From: Sporosarcina cyprini | GTDB taxonomy: Bacteria; Bacillota; Bacilli; Bacillales_A; Planococcaceae | Direction of reading: 5' to 3' | Length of the DNA stretch: 64,000 bases | Assembly: GCF_022048975.1 (NCBI RefSeq) | Contig: NZ_JAKMHX010000033.1 | Coordinates: 58,501-122,500 of the forward strand | Shown here: piece by piece, positions 42,278 to 53,105 of the stretch | Position numbering within the stretch: position 1 is the first letter of the stretch | Layout of the letters: every line of letters starts with the position of its first letter | Position numbers and translations under genes: made by a program | Notes under the pieces: model-generated | The model's database searches: none | Seen by the model: only the letters and a program-made list of their open reading frames with translations | Told to the model about the DNA's origin: nothing

Positions 42278-43243
42278 TCAATCATAGCGGATCCTCGGAT
42301 CGACAATGCTGTAGAATATATCTGCTAATAGATTTCCGACGAGTATGGCGACTCCTAGCAGAAGGGCAATTGCCATGATGACGGGATAATCACGATTCAC
42401 GACAGAGCCGATGAACAGTGTTCCGAGACCAGGAAAATTAAAAACTTGTTCAGTAATGATGGCGCCGCCCAAGAGAGCTCCGAATTCAAACCCCATCAAC
42501 GTAATGATTGGAATCATGGCATTGCGAAGCGTATGCTTATACAACACGTTCCGGTCGCTCATTCCTTTAGCTTTTGCGGTCCGTATATAATCGCTGCCGA
42601 GCACGTCCATTACTTCGGATCGCATATACCTCATATAAGTCGCAGTTCCTGCTAGTCCCAAAGTTAGTCCAGGAAGTACCATATGATGAATACGGTCTTT
42701 GAATTCCGCGAAACCGGACAAGTCGTTGCTCGAAACGGTTCCTTGTGCGGGAAACCAGCCAAGATTGATAGACAGCAAATAGATGGCTACGAGACCGAAA
42801 AAGAAATTGGGTACTGCCAAACCGAAGAAACCGAAAGTCGTTGCCCCATAGTCAAGAAGCGAATAAGGATGACGGGCGGAATAGATGCCGATTGGAATGG
42901 CTACGATCAAAGTTATGCCAAGAGAGAACAATCCTAGGTAAACGGTGTTTTTGACGCGCTCTTTAATCAGGCTTTCAACTGAACGGCCGTTATAGGTAAT
43001 TGATTTCCCCAAATTGCCTTTAGCCACGGAAGAGACCCACGTCAAATATTGTTCTGGAATCGATTTATCAAGGCCAAGTGCTGCACGTTGCTGTTCGAAT
43101 ACGATCGGATCTACATTCGGATCAAGAATCTTACCTGTGAACGGATCGCCGGGAGCAGCTTTCGCCAGTCCGAATACGATGATGGAAAGGGCTAGCAGCA
43201 TGGGGATGAATACTAAAATTCTACGTATGATATACTGATACAT
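42278..43243 (-). CDS. appB: Oligopeptide ABC transporter permease AppB
   Basis: 321 residues with six membrane segments; MYQYIIRRILVFIPMLLALS is the standard N-terminal helix of DppB/OppB permeases, and TAKAKGMSDRNVLYKHTLRN is the EAA loop. Partners with AppC to form the channel. Start 43243 with GGGAGG upstream; 11 bases separate it from appC. Confidence 0.92.
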   Translation of the reverse strand: MYQYIIRRILVFIPMLLALSIIVFGLAKAAPGDPFTGKILDPNVDPIVFEQQRAALGLDKSIPEQYLTWVSSVAKGNLGKSITYNGRSVESLIKERVKNTVYLGLFSLGITLIVAIPIGIYSARHPYSLLDYGATTFGFFGLAVPNFFFGLVAIYLLSINLGWFPAQGTVSSNDLSGFAEFKDRIHHMVLPGLTLGLAGTATYMRYMRSEVMDVLGSDYIRTAKAKGMSDRNVLYKHTLRNAMIPIITLMGFEFGALLGGAIITEQVFNFPGLGTLFIGSVVNRDYPVIMAIALLLGVAILVGNLLADIFYSIVDPRIRYD

Positions 43244-43263
43244 TTTTTATCCTCCCATGAAGA

Positions 43264-43297
43264 GGGAGAGTATGCCGCATCCAGCCGGCATACTCCC
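43264..43297 (-). other. Strong hairpin between appA and appB
   Basis: GGGAGTATGCC / GGCATACTCTCCC stem with no T run. Likely protects the 3' end of the upstream mRNA or lowers permease expression relative to the binding protein. Confidence 0.7.
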
Positions 43298-43310
43298 ACA
43301 GTGTCTTCAA

Positions 43311-45137
43311 TTACTTAGCGTCCTCTACCCACCATTCGTGAGCATCCTGGTACATCGTATGCGGCATTGGCTTAATTCCTTGGATGCGGTCATTGTATGC
43401 CCAAATACTGTTTTGTGCATATAAAAGTAATGCCGGCAAATCCTCGGAGAAAAGTTGTTGCCATTCTTTATAAACTTCTGCGCGGAAATCCTTATCGAAT
43501 GCATCAGGAGCTTTCAACCCTTTTTGGAGTAGCTCTTCTGATTTTGGATTGTTCCAGCGGGAGAAGTTATAGCCAACTTTAGTTCCCCATAGGCCGGATG
43601 GATCCGGATCAGTGCTTCCAAGGCTCCAGCCGATCAAGTAAAGGTCAAAGTCTGTATTGTCGTTTGTCAAATCAGGTACATACGCAGACATTTCCTTTGG
43701 CTGGCGCATGTTCACTTGAATACCGACTTTTTCAAGATCGTTCTTCAACAGTGGAGCTGATCTTTCACGCAATTCATTGCCTGTCGGATAGTCAAGGTTA
43801 AGAACCCACTTATTGCCTTCCGGATCTTCACGGAATCCATCGCCATCCTTATCGACATATCCTTCTTCATCTAGCATCTGCATCGCCTTTTCAGGGTCGT
43901 ATGTGTAGTTTACAGCTGCTTTATCGTCATACACCCAGAATTGTGTCGCGATTGGAGAATTGATTGGCTGGCCACGGCCATGCAGCAATCCTTGCCCGTG
44001 TCCTTCACCGACAAGTCCTTGACGGTTTACAGAATAAGCAATCGCTTGGCGGACTTTCTGATTGGACAATTTTTTGTTTGGAATCCAATTGTCAGGATTG
44101 ATGGCTCCAGATTCAACGTCTGCTGTCGTCCTGTGGTTATGTTTGAAGCCCATTAACTGATAACCGAAATCAGGCTGCTCAATAATTTTAACATTGCCAT
44201 ACTCGCTGACCATTTCATAATCAGCTGGGGCAATACCGCCTGGGCTTGCGATGAAATCAATTTCACCTTTTTCAAGCAGGCCGGTCATGACCGACTGGGC
44301 GATCACTTTCCAAACGATTTTGTCTAAGTGTGGCGCACCTTGCCAGTAGTCGCCATGTTTCTCAAGAACATATTGTTCCCGCTCAACCATATCCGTAAAT
44401 TTGAAAGGACCTGTTCCAATCACTTTTCCTGGCTGCAAGGATGCTTCCGCTTCAGGGATTTCCGCTACAGGGATGTCCTTGAAAATATGCTCAGGGATGA
44501 TAGAGAAGCTGGCCGTGTAGAGTGGTGTGACGTTCGGCTCTTTAAATTTGAAAGTTACTTGGTAGTCGCTGTCTGCCACGACGCCGATGAACTCATCTGT
44601 TTCGCCGGAGACATACTCGTCATATCCTAGCAACGGCGTTACATAGTTCGTACGGACACCGCCCGCATTGACGTAATCCGGATCAGAAATTGCTTTGTAC
44701 GTATAGACGACGTCATGCGCAGTAAATTCTTCTCCATCGTGCCACTTAACGCCTTCTTCCAAAGTAAACGTAATCTCAGTCTGGTCATCATTTACTTTCC
44801 ATTCCTTTGCAAGGCTTGGGGTGAACTCTAAATTCTCGTCTTGCGAAACTAAGCCTTCATGGGTGAAGTTAAGGATATTGGCTTCATAGGCTTCTTGATA
44901 GAATATTGGGTTGAACATACCAGTAGGTGCCGAGTACATTGCACCCGTGATTGTTCCGCCTTCCTTCGGGCCGGAAGAAGCATCGGCCTCATCATCTTTA
45001 TTTGTCTCTTCAGCTGTCGGTTTTTCTGCTTCTGCAGGCTTCTCTTCGCCGTCTTCCTTATTGCAGGCTGCCAGCACCATGCCGAAAACCAATAGCAAAA
45101 GAAGAAGGAATACGTACTGTTTACTTCGTTTTACCAA
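43311..45137 (-). CDS. appA: Oligopeptide-binding lipoprotein AppA
   Basis: 608 residues, extracytoplasmic solute-binding protein family 5. Lipobox VLAAC with Cys25, then an acidic linker, then DppA/OppA-type signatures (FTLEEGVKWHDGEEFTAHDVVYTYK, first 20 only as landmark; PNKKLSNQKVRQAIAYSVNR). It captures peptides for the AppBC channel. TTG start at 45137 behind AAAGGGGG. A hairpin separates it from appB. Confidence 0.92.
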   Translation of the reverse strand: MVKRSKQYVFLLLLLLVFGMVLAACNKEDGEEKPAEAEKPTAEETNKDDEADASSGPKEGGTITGAMYSAPTGMFNPIFYQEAYEANILNFTHEGLVSQDENLEFTPSLAKEWKVNDDQTEITFTLEEGVKWHDGEEFTAHDVVYTYKAISDPDYVNAGGVRTNYVTPLLGYDEYVSGETDEFIGVVADSDYQVTFKFKEPNVTPLYTASFSIIPEHIFKDIPVAEIPEAEASLQPGKVIGTGPFKFTDMVEREQYVLEKHGDYWQGAPHLDKIVWKVIAQSVMTGLLEKGEIDFIASPGGIAPADYEMVSEYGNVKIIEQPDFGYQLMGFKHNHRTTADVESGAINPDNWIPNKKLSNQKVRQAIAYSVNRQGLVGEGHGQGLLHGRGQPINSPIATQFWVYDDKAAVNYTYDPEKAMQMLDEEGYVDKDGDGFREDPEGNKWVLNLDYPTGNELRERSAPLLKNDLEKVGIQVNMRQPKEMSAYVPDLTNDNTDFDLYLIGWSLGSTDPDPSGLWGTKVGYNFSRWNNPKSEELLQKGLKAPDAFDKDFRAEVYKEWQQLFSEDLPALLLYAQNSIWAYNDRIQGIKPMPHTMYQDAHEWWVEDAK

Positions 45138-45273
45138 TTGAAATCCCCCTTTATATTTTGTTTGATGAAAAACTGAGGTTCGTATGAAAGCCGGTCATCT
45201 CCACTCGCTGCATCACCCCCTACAAGGAAATCCATTTTGTTATGCGGACAGACGAAGGCTTCCTAGAGTATAT

Positions 45274-46314
45274 TTAGTTGCTGTCATATAAATGACAAGC
45301 GACAAAATGGTCTGCTTCAATCTCTATCAGCTCTGGCCGGTCAATTGCGCATCGATCGTGTGCCTGGGGACATCTTGTCCGGAATGTACAGCCCGACGGC
45401 GGATTGGCGGGGCTTGGAAGATCCCCGGATAATTTAATTTTTTCCCGTTTCGTTTTGCCTGTCTCTTCATCCAAATCGATAATTGGAATCGATGACAGCA
45501 ACGCTTTTGTATATGGATGTAGCGGATTTTCGTATAACCGGTTCTTTGGCGCAATCTCAGCGAGGCGGCCCAAATACATGACCGCTACCCGTTCGCTAAT
45601 ATGTTTAACGACGCTTAAATCATGGGCGATGAATAGATATGTCAAGCCAAACTCATCTTGAAGATCTTTCATGAGATTGAGCACTTGGGCTTGAATGGAC
45701 ACATCGAGCGCGGATACGGGTTCATCACAAATGACGAATTTAGGCTTTAAGACCAATGCCCGGGCGATGCTGATTCGCTGTCGCTGGCCACCGGAAAACT
45801 CATGCGGATACTTTTGCCGGTCACTTGGCCGCAAGCCGACCTTCTCGATAATTTCCAAAATCCTCGCTTTGCGTTCTTTTTTGTTCAAAAGTCCTTGGAC
45901 AATGAGGGGCTCCTCGATCAGCTGCTCGACACTCATTTTGGAATTCAGCGAGGCAAAAGGGTCTTGGAATACAATTTGCATATCCTGCCGGTATGGGCGA
46001 ACTTGCCGTTGCTTTAAATGGGTGATGTCCGCGTCCTGGAACATGATCTTACCTTCGGTTGGATCCAGCAGCCGAATCAGCAGCCGGCCCAACGTTGACT
46101 TACCGGAGCCTGATTCGCCGACAATCCCTAATGTTTCACCTTTATAAATAGTAAATGAAACATCATCAACGGCTTTTAATTGGCCGATTGTACGCTTCAA
46201 AACGCCACCTTTTATAGGGAAATATTTTTTGACGTTCTTCACATCAATTAATACTTCTTTCTTTTCTTCAGATGTTTGATAGTGACTGGACTCGGTGGTT
46301 GTTTTCAGAGTCAT
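45274..46314 (-). CDS. appF: Oligopeptide ABC transporter ATPase AppF
   Basis: 346 residues: Walker A GESGSGKST, Q loop, signature FSGGQRQRISIARA, Walker B FVICDEPVSALD, and the OppF/DppF C-terminal domain with Cys cluster (CTFRTRCPQAHDRC, later ACHL) that can hold an iron-sulfur site. Overlaps appD by four bases (ATGA). Followed by 136 bases before appA. Confidence 0.92.
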   Translation of the reverse strand: MTLKTTTESSHYQTSEEKKEVLIDVKNVKKYFPIKGGVLKRTIGQLKAVDDVSFTIYKGETLGIVGESGSGKSTLGRLLIRLLDPTEGKIMFQDADITHLKQRQVRPYRQDMQIVFQDPFASLNSKMSVEQLIEEPLIVQGLLNKKERKARILEIIEKVGLRPSDRQKYPHEFSGGQRQRISIARALVLKPKFVICDEPVSALDVSIQAQVLNLMKDLQDEFGLTYLFIAHDLSVVKHISERVAVMYLGRLAEIAPKNRLYENPLHPYTKALLSSIPIIDLDEETGKTKREKIKLSGDLPSPANPPSGCTFRTRCPQAHDRCAIDRPELIEIEADHFVACHLYDSN

Positions 46315-47297
46315 GGCGTCTCACCTCCATCGTAGAGAAAACAACGGACGTAATGATCTTTCTCCAATTCGGTCAATGCGGGGTTCGATTCTTTGCAACG
46401 ATCCATGACAAAAGGGCAGCGGGTAGAAAAACGGCATCCTTTTGGAAAGTTGTACGCTGGTGGAACAGTGCCCTTAATAGTGCCAAGCCGTTCAACGTCT
46501 TGATCGATGCTTGGCAGGCTGCTGAGCAACCCTTGTGTATATGGGTGTTTAGTCAGTTTCAAAAGTTGTTTTGTTGGGGCTTGTTCAACAATTTGACCGC
46601 CATACATCACCATGACGCGATCCGTGTATTCATAGACGACACCAAGATCATGTGTGATGAGCAAAAGCGCCATATTGTACCTCTTTTGCATTTCGAGAAG
46701 CAGGTCGAGGATTTGGGCTTGAATTGTTACATCCAGGGCAGTTGTCGGTTCATCGGCAATCAGCAGCTCCGGTTCGCAAGATATGGCCATCGCGATCATG
46801 ACACGCTGGCGCATACCGCCCGATAATTGGTGGGGAAACTCGTGGATGATTTGTTCGGGTCTTGGGATACCGACGATACGCAATAATTCAATTGCTTTTT
46901 CATGTGCTTGCTTTTTCGAGAGTTTCTTATGCTTGCGGAGAGTTTCCGTCATTTGGCTCCCAATCGTGAAAACAGGATTCAGTGCGGTCATTGGTTCTTG
47001 GAAGATCATGCCGATATGATTGCCGCGGACGGATGTCATCTGTTTCGATTTCAGCGTAGCCAGATTGCGTTCATTCAACCGGATCGCACCGTCGACGATC
47101 TGGCCCGGCTTGTTAATCAACTGCATGATGGAAAGGGCTGTAATGCTTTTTCCGCTGCCAGACTCCCCGACGATTGCGACTGTTTCACCGGGATAGACGG
47201 AAAAAGAAATATCATCCACCGCTTTTGCAACAACATCCTTCTCCAAATAAAAATATGTCTTCAGATTACTGACATCCAGTACAGGTTGATTGCTCAT
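46311..47297 (-). CDS. appD: Oligopeptide ABC transporter ATPase AppD
   Basis: 328 residues: Walker A GESGSGKSI, signature LSGGMRQRVMIAMA, Walker B LLIADEPTTALD, C-terminal oligopeptide/dipeptide domain with CRFSTRCPFVMDRC. First gene of the operon. Start ATG 47297 with GGAGTGA upstream; an in-frame TTG at 47315 precedes the ribosome site. Forms the ATPase heterodimer with AppF. Confidence 0.92.
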   Translation of the reverse strand: MSNQPVLDVSNLKTYFYLEKDVVAKAVDDISFSVYPGETVAIVGESGSGKSITALSIMQLINKPGQIVDGAIRLNERNLATLKSKQMTSVRGNHIGMIFQEPMTALNPVFTIGSQMTETLRKHKKLSKKQAHEKAIELLRIVGIPRPEQIIHEFPHQLSGGMRQRVMIAMAISCEPELLIADEPTTALDVTIQAQILDLLLEMQKRYNMALLLITHDLGVVYEYTDRVMVMYGGQIVEQAPTKQLLKLTKHPYTQGLLSSLPSIDQDVERLGTIKGTVPPAYNFPKGCRFSTRCPFVMDRCKESNPALTELEKDHYVRCFLYDGGETP

Positions 47298-47381
47298 AGG
47301 GTCACTCCATTTCAATGTGATGACACTTCCGATACGGCCAGAGCCGCCCGTATAGGAGATTGTCCTGACAATTATCTATGA

Positions 47382-47409
47382 TACTAATGACTAATGAAGA
47401 GAGTGTCAA
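47382..47409 (-). promoter_or_regulatory. SigA-type promoter of the app operon
   Basis: Minus strand TTGACA (47409-47404), 16-base spacer, TAGTAT (47387-47382), about 85 bases upstream of appD. Confidence 0.65.
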
Positions 47410-47567
47410 TATAAAATTAAGAAAAATCAGTTTATTAGACAAGATAGCACCGGTTTCGACAATTTTTGATAAAAGTAGAAGGGTTTATTGGGGAGATATT
47501 CTACAAAATATTCAGTTTTTATTTGATCTAAGACTGATACGAAAGGTGAGGGATTGATAGAAAGTAA
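47410..47567. other. Intergenic region upstream of the app promoter
   Basis: AT-rich; contains degenerate AATTTTTGATAAAA and AATATTCAG stretches that only loosely resemble CodY boxes. No gene seen. Confidence 0.35.
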
Positions 47568-47600
47568 CAAAAAAAGCAAAGGGAAGCTGGTCCCTTTGCC
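47568..47600 (-). terminator. Terminator after the cyclase gene
   Basis: Minus-strand stem GCAAAGGGA / TCCCTTTGC then TTTTTTTG. Confidence 0.88.
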
Positions 47601-47626
47601 GGAATTTCTAACTATTATTCAATTGG

Positions 47627-48376
47627 TTAAGGCAGTATTGCAAAAGACCGAACCGGGAAGCCGGATGCCTTTTCGGGTTTCGGAACAATATTGAAGATGA
47701 CAGCTCCTTTGGCAGGGCACTTGTCCAAATTCGTCATCAATTCAATCTGGTACGTATCTTGATCGAGTACATAATACTCACCTTCCAATTTTCCTTTCGC
47801 ACGGAAATCTGCGGCGGAGTCAGTATCATACGTTTCATGGCCAACTGCTTTCACATGGCGCTGCTCGAAGAGGAATTGTAGGGCATCAAGACCCCAGCCC
47901 GGAATCCGGTTGTTGCCCTCGCTGTCCTTGTTATTGAAGGCTTCTGCATCCGGCCATCTTTTACTCCAATCTGTACGAAGCGCCACAAACGTTCCTTCTT
48001 CGATCGGTCCATGAATCTTCTCAAAATCAAGGATATGTTGAACCCCCAGTGTAAAGTCGTTATCTTCCGCCGCTTCTTTTGATTTATCGATGACGACAAG
48101 TGGCAGAACTAACTCTTTTAACTGCAGTTCTTCAAGATAGCGGGTATCGCGGACAAAGTGAATAGGTGCATCGATATGCGTCCCATATTGCCCTGGAAAC
48201 GTAAATTGTTGAGCTAGAAAACCATCATCATGGTTAAAAAGTGTCTCAAATTTGGCGTCGTCGAACATGAAAAAGTGTGGAGAATCAGGGCCGAACGTAT
48301 GGGTAAGATCAATCCACTCTTTTGATTTCAGAAGCTGCAGAGCCTCATGTATTTCAGTACTGGTTTTAATCGTCAT
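47627..48376 (-). CDS. Cyclase-family (KynB-like) metal hydrolase
   Basis: 249 residues. LTHTFGPDSPHF at the start and the HGTHxDxPxHF-type motif GQYGTHIDAPIHFV are the metal-binding hallmarks of the cyclase/arylformamidase family, and AVGHETYDTDS carries the later His/Asp. Members hydrolyse formylkynurenine or isatin, but no kynurenine genes are nearby, so the substrate is open. Start 48376 is 6 bases after AGAGGG. It lies 68 bases downstream of metI on the same strand. Confidence 0.82.
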   Translation of the reverse strand: MTIKTSTEIHEALQLLKSKEWIDLTHTFGPDSPHFFMFDDAKFETLFNHDDGFLAQQFTFPGQYGTHIDAPIHFVRDTRYLEELQLKELVLPLVVIDKSKEAAEDNDFTLGVQHILDFEKIHGPIEEGTFVALRTDWSKRWPDAEAFNNKDSEGNNRIPGWGLDALQFLFEQRHVKAVGHETYDTDSAADFRAKGKLEGEYYVLDQDTYQIELMTNLDKCPAKGAVIFNIVPKPEKASGFPVRSFAILP

Positions 48377-48443
48377 TTCCATCCCTCTTTCTTCGCGTGT
48401 TTTCTATATTAAATGAGCAGTTTCATGTAACTCTGAAGGTACT

Positions 48444-49577
48444 TTACGACAAGGAGGACACTTGCTCGGTCGTTCTGCTGGCGGCTTTCAATGCTTGCTG
48501 AACATCTTCAATTAAGTCTTCTGCATCCTCCAGGCCAACTGAAAACCGCAGAAGCCGGTCATCAATCCCACGGCGCAGGCGCTCCTCGAGCGGGATATCC
48601 ATATGAGTTTGTGTCGTCGGATATGTAATGAAGCTTTCGACTCCGCCAAGACTTTCAGCAAACGTAATCAGCTTTAGATTTTCTAGGAAGGGGCCGATCC
48701 ATTCGCTCTTTTGAAGACGGAAGGATACCATGCCGCCTTGCCCTGCGTACAAGACACTATCGATCAGCGGCTCTTTTTCTAAATAGGCGACAATCTCCTT
48801 GGCATTCGCATCATGGGCGCGCATCCGTACGTGAAGTGTCTTCAACCCACGGACAACAAGCCAAGAATCAAATGGGGACAATGTCGCGCCAATGGCATTA
48901 TGATTTTTGCCGAGCTGTTCACATAATGACTCTCCCTTGGCAACGACGAGGCCAGCAAGTACATCATTATGTCCGCCGATATATTTCGTAGCACTGTGGA
49001 TGACGATGTCTGCTCCATCTTCAATCGGCCTTTGATAAAAAGGTGTTAAGAATGTATTGTCGACGATGAGATAAAGGCCGTGCTTCTTTGCCAAATCAGC
49101 ATAAGTGGCAACATCGATTTGCTGCATGAGTGGATTTGTCGGTGTTTCTAGAAAGAGAGCTTTAGTCTTATCGGTAATTAATTGTTCAACTTCTTCTACG
49201 GTTTCAAAGGAAGCGTATGTTGTCTGGATGCCATAAAGATCTTCATATTGGTCAAATAGGCGGTAGGTGCCGCCATAAAGATCCTCCGGCGCAATCAATT
49301 CATCACCTGAACGGAACAAGGAGAGAACGAGTTGAATTGCTGCCATGCCAGAACTGCAAGCATAGCCTTGATCTCCACCTTCCAATTCTGCAATGCCTTC
49401 CTCCAAAATGGTGCGTGTTGGATTTTTCGTACGGGTATAGTCGTAACCTGTTGATTGACCGAGCCCGTCATGCTTATAAGCGGTGGACAAATAAATAGGC
49501 GGGTTGACGGCACCCGTCCTCGGATCACTCTGATTCCCCAGCTGAACAAATTTCGTATCTAAACATCGTTTTTTCAT
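48444..49577 (-). CDS. metI: MetI: cystathionine gamma-synthase / O-acetylhomoserine thiolyase
   Basis: 377 residues, PLP-dependent trans-sulfuration enzyme. The PLP lysine is in HSATKYIGGHNDVLAG, with YSRTxNPT-like YTRTKNPTR and ETPTNPL near the cofactor. It joins cysteine or sulfide to acylated homoserine in methionine synthesis. B. subtilis MetI is 373 residues and also SAM-riboswitch controlled, as here. Unlike B. subtilis, metC does not follow; a cyclase gene does. AAAGGAGA precedes the ATG. Confidence 0.9.
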   Translation of the reverse strand: MKKRCLDTKFVQLGNQSDPRTGAVNPPIYLSTAYKHDGLGQSTGYDYTRTKNPTRTILEEGIAELEGGDQGYACSSGMAAIQLVLSLFRSGDELIAPEDLYGGTYRLFDQYEDLYGIQTTYASFETVEEVEQLITDKTKALFLETPTNPLMQQIDVATYADLAKKHGLYLIVDNTFLTPFYQRPIEDGADIVIHSATKYIGGHNDVLAGLVVAKGESLCEQLGKNHNAIGATLSPFDSWLVVRGLKTLHVRMRAHDANAKEIVAYLEKEPLIDSVLYAGQGGMVSFRLQKSEWIGPFLENLKLITFAESLGGVESFITYPTTQTHMDIPLEERLRRGIDDRLLRFSVGLEDAEDLIEDVQQALKAASRTTEQVSSLS

Positions 49578-49599
49578 TTTTGTATCTCCTTTGTCAGAA

Positions 49600-49765
49600 A
49601 AATAAAAAAGGACCCTGCAAGAAGAGGGCCCTCAACATTCGAGTGTTGAATTCAATCTTCTCATCTTCATGACGCTAACGTCACTTGGAATTAGCACCAT
49701 ACCAAAATCGGGCTGGTTGCTGAGACTTCTTCGGGCCAAATCCCTCCGTCTCTCTTGATAAGAAT
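49600..49765 (-). promoter_or_regulatory. SAM-I riboswitch (S-box) of metI
   Basis: Minus strand: CTTATCAAGAG, GGAGGGATTTGGCCC, AGAAGTCTCAGCAACC, GGTGCTAATTCC in canonical order. Terminator arms AGGGCCCT / AGGGTCCT plus T6 at 49604-49633. Methionine/SAM excess should stop metI transcription. Confidence 0.96.
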
Positions 49766-49931
49766 AAAAATATGGAATTGTTTAAAAATAGTTTATCTAA
49801 CGATAGCATGAAAGAGTCTCATTTGCAAGCTAGTATTTTTGTTATACTAGGGGTTGATTAGACAGTCTCCATTTTATAGAGAGTAGTTCATTGATTGGTG
49901 AGTTGGCCGGGATGACGGGAGGGAATTGCCA

Positions 49932-50276
49932 ATGGCTTGGCTATATGTTGTCTTTGCAGCGATTGTTGAGATATTTTGGGTGATCGGCCTACGGTATTCA
50001 GATTCACTGCTGGAATGGACGGGCACTGTTGTTGCCATTTTGTTCAGTTTCTTTTTCATAATAAAAGCTTGCGAGAAATTGCCGAGCGGAACGGTATATG
50101 CCGTGTTTACAGGTTCCGGGGCGGCAGCGATTGTCTTAATTGACTTTGTATTATTTCATGCCGATTTTTCTTTCGTGAAACTTATATTTATCGGAATGAT
50201 TATCATAGGCGTCATCGGAATCAAGATGACGACAACTGAAGAGAAACCGCAAGAATCGAAAGGGGGAGAGGGGTAA
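49932..50276 (+). CDS. SMR efflux subunit (YkkC-like)
   Basis: 114 residues, four membrane helices with the SMR active-site Glu13 in AAIVEIFWVIGL and the GTVYAVFTGSGA helix. With the overlapping next gene it forms a two-component SMR pump of the YkkCD type; such pairs export guanidinium or quaternary cations. No guanidine riboswitch is recognisable in the short leader. GGAGGG 8 bases before ATG 49932. Confidence 0.88.
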   Translation: MAWLYVVFAAIVEIFWVIGLRYSDSLLEWTGTVVAILFSFFFIIKACEKLPSGTVYAVFTGSGAAAIVLIDFVLFHADFSFVKLIFIGMIIIGVIGIKMTTTEEKPQESKGGEG

Positions 50277-50590
50277 TGGCGTGGCTCTACCTGGTCATTG
50301 CGAGTTTCGGTGAAATTTTTGGTGTGTATTGTATAAATTTATTCCTCCACAAGAAAACAGTCCTCCGCCTTATCCTATTAGCTGCTGTGTTTTCGGCTGG
50401 ATTTTTCTTTCTTTCTCTTGCGATGCGCGATATTCCGATGGGTACCGCATATGCAGTCTGGACAGGGCTTGGAGCAGCTGGCGCTGTGACGGTCGGAATC
50501 TTGTTTTTTAATGAACCGGCAGGCTGGAAGCGGATGTTGTTTTTGATGTTGATTATCGGGGGCGCGGTTGGGTTGAAGCTGTTTGGATGA
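50276..50590 (+). CDS. SMR efflux subunit (YkkD-like)
   Basis: 104 residues, four helices, Glu13 in ASFGEIFGVYC and GTAYAVWTGLGAAG in helix 3. Overlaps the first subunit by one base (TAATG), so the two are made in a fixed ratio and likely dimerise antiparallel. Shorter C-terminus than the partner, as in YkkD. Confidence 0.88.
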   Translation: MAWLYLVIASFGEIFGVYCINLFLHKKTVLRLILLAAVFSAGFFFLSLAMRDIPMGTAYAVWTGLGAAGAVTVGILFFNEPAGWKRMLFLMLIIGGAVGLKLFG

Positions 50591-50628
50591 AGTTTTTCAT
50601 TTGAGTAAACTACTAACGTCAGATTAGG

Positions 50629-50656
50629 TTGACATTTCCTGATACTCGGTTAGACT
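50629..50656 (+). promoter_or_regulatory. SigA-type promoter of thiC
   Basis: TTGACA, 16-base spacer, TAGACT, about 30 bases before the TPP aptamer. Confidence 0.65.
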
Positions 50657-50684
50657 ATGAGTGTACGACCAATTTAATAGATGC

Positions 50685-50785
50685 AAACTAGGGGTGTCCG
50701 GCATAACCGGACTGAGAGGGAGATATTGATTGCTCTCCTAACTCTTTGGACCTGATCTGGCTCATACCAGCGTGGGGAAGTTTCT
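50685..50785 (+). promoter_or_regulatory. TPP riboswitch (THI box)
   Basis: AACTAGGGGTGTCCGG, ACTGAGAGGGAG, CTCTTTGGACCTGATCTGG and ATACCAGCGTGGGGAAG in order are the complete thiamine pyrophosphate aptamer. Confidence 0.97.
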
Positions 50786-50817
50786 ATAACGATTAGTGGC
50801 ATGCATATGCGTATGTT

Positions 50818-50862
50818 TTGGAGACCAGGTCTGTTTTGTGACAGAGCTGGTCTTTTTTGCGT
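50818..50862 (+). terminator. TPP-controlled terminator upstream of thiC
   Basis: AGACCAG(G)TCTGT / ACAGA(G)CTGGTCT stem followed by T6; expression platform of the riboswitch. Confidence 0.9.
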
Positions 50863-50917
50863 CTAGGCAGCACTCCCTTTTGGATAGAGTCATTGGTTCA
50901 CCCGCAAATAATGATGA

Positions 50918-52708
<1,791 letters not shown>

Positions 52709-52727
52709 CATGGTGGGAGGGAAGGAG

Positions 52728-52898
52728 ATGACAACTGCGGAAGCTCTCCTTATGGAGATTATGAAAGGGAAACATCGGCTTTTTCAGCTGGAACAGCAAT
52801 TGCGTGAAATCCAGTTGCAATGCCAGCATGACTTTCAAGAGGAACAAACGCATCGGATTTGCCGCAAGTGTAAGCGGATGGAAAGTCTTCATTATTAA
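52728..52898 (+). CDS. Small protein with CxxC pair
   Basis: 56 residues: an amphipathic helix (EALLMEIMKGKHRLFQLEQQ) then CQHDF and CRKCKRMESLHY, which could form a small zinc site (C, H, C, C). Translated just after thiC (19-base gap, GGGAGG upstream) and so under the same riboswitch. Not recognised; a thiamine role would be guesswork. Confidence 0.7.
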   Translation: MTTAEALLMEIMKGKHRLFQLEQQLREIQLQCQHDFQEEQTHRICRKCKRMESLHY

Positions 52899-52904
52899 TT
52901 ATTA

Positions 52905-52936
52905 CCCCTGTTGGTCAACTGCTGACAGGGGTTTTG
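52905..52936 (+). terminator. Terminator after the thiC unit
   Basis: CCCCTGT / ACAGGGG stem, TTTTG tail. Confidence 0.85.
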
Positions 52937-53105
52937 TCATGTGTAGTGGGGAGTTTACTGTTAAGACCCCCATTTTGTTGCATGCACCACGTCTAAAATC
53001 TTTCCTGGTATCCCGCATCTGCCACAATTTATGTTAATTGCGTTCGATTTCCGGGTAAATGGTGTATACTAAATCCAAATAGTGATTGTGGAAGAAGGGA
53101 ATTGC

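Noticed and set aside
47460..47525. CodY box upstream of the app operon
   Set aside because: Best candidates match the 15-base consensus at only about nine positions.
49855..49931. Guanidine riboswitch before the SMR pair
   Set aside because: Conserved guanidine-I/II/III motifs are absent; only a single ACGG loop-like element is present.
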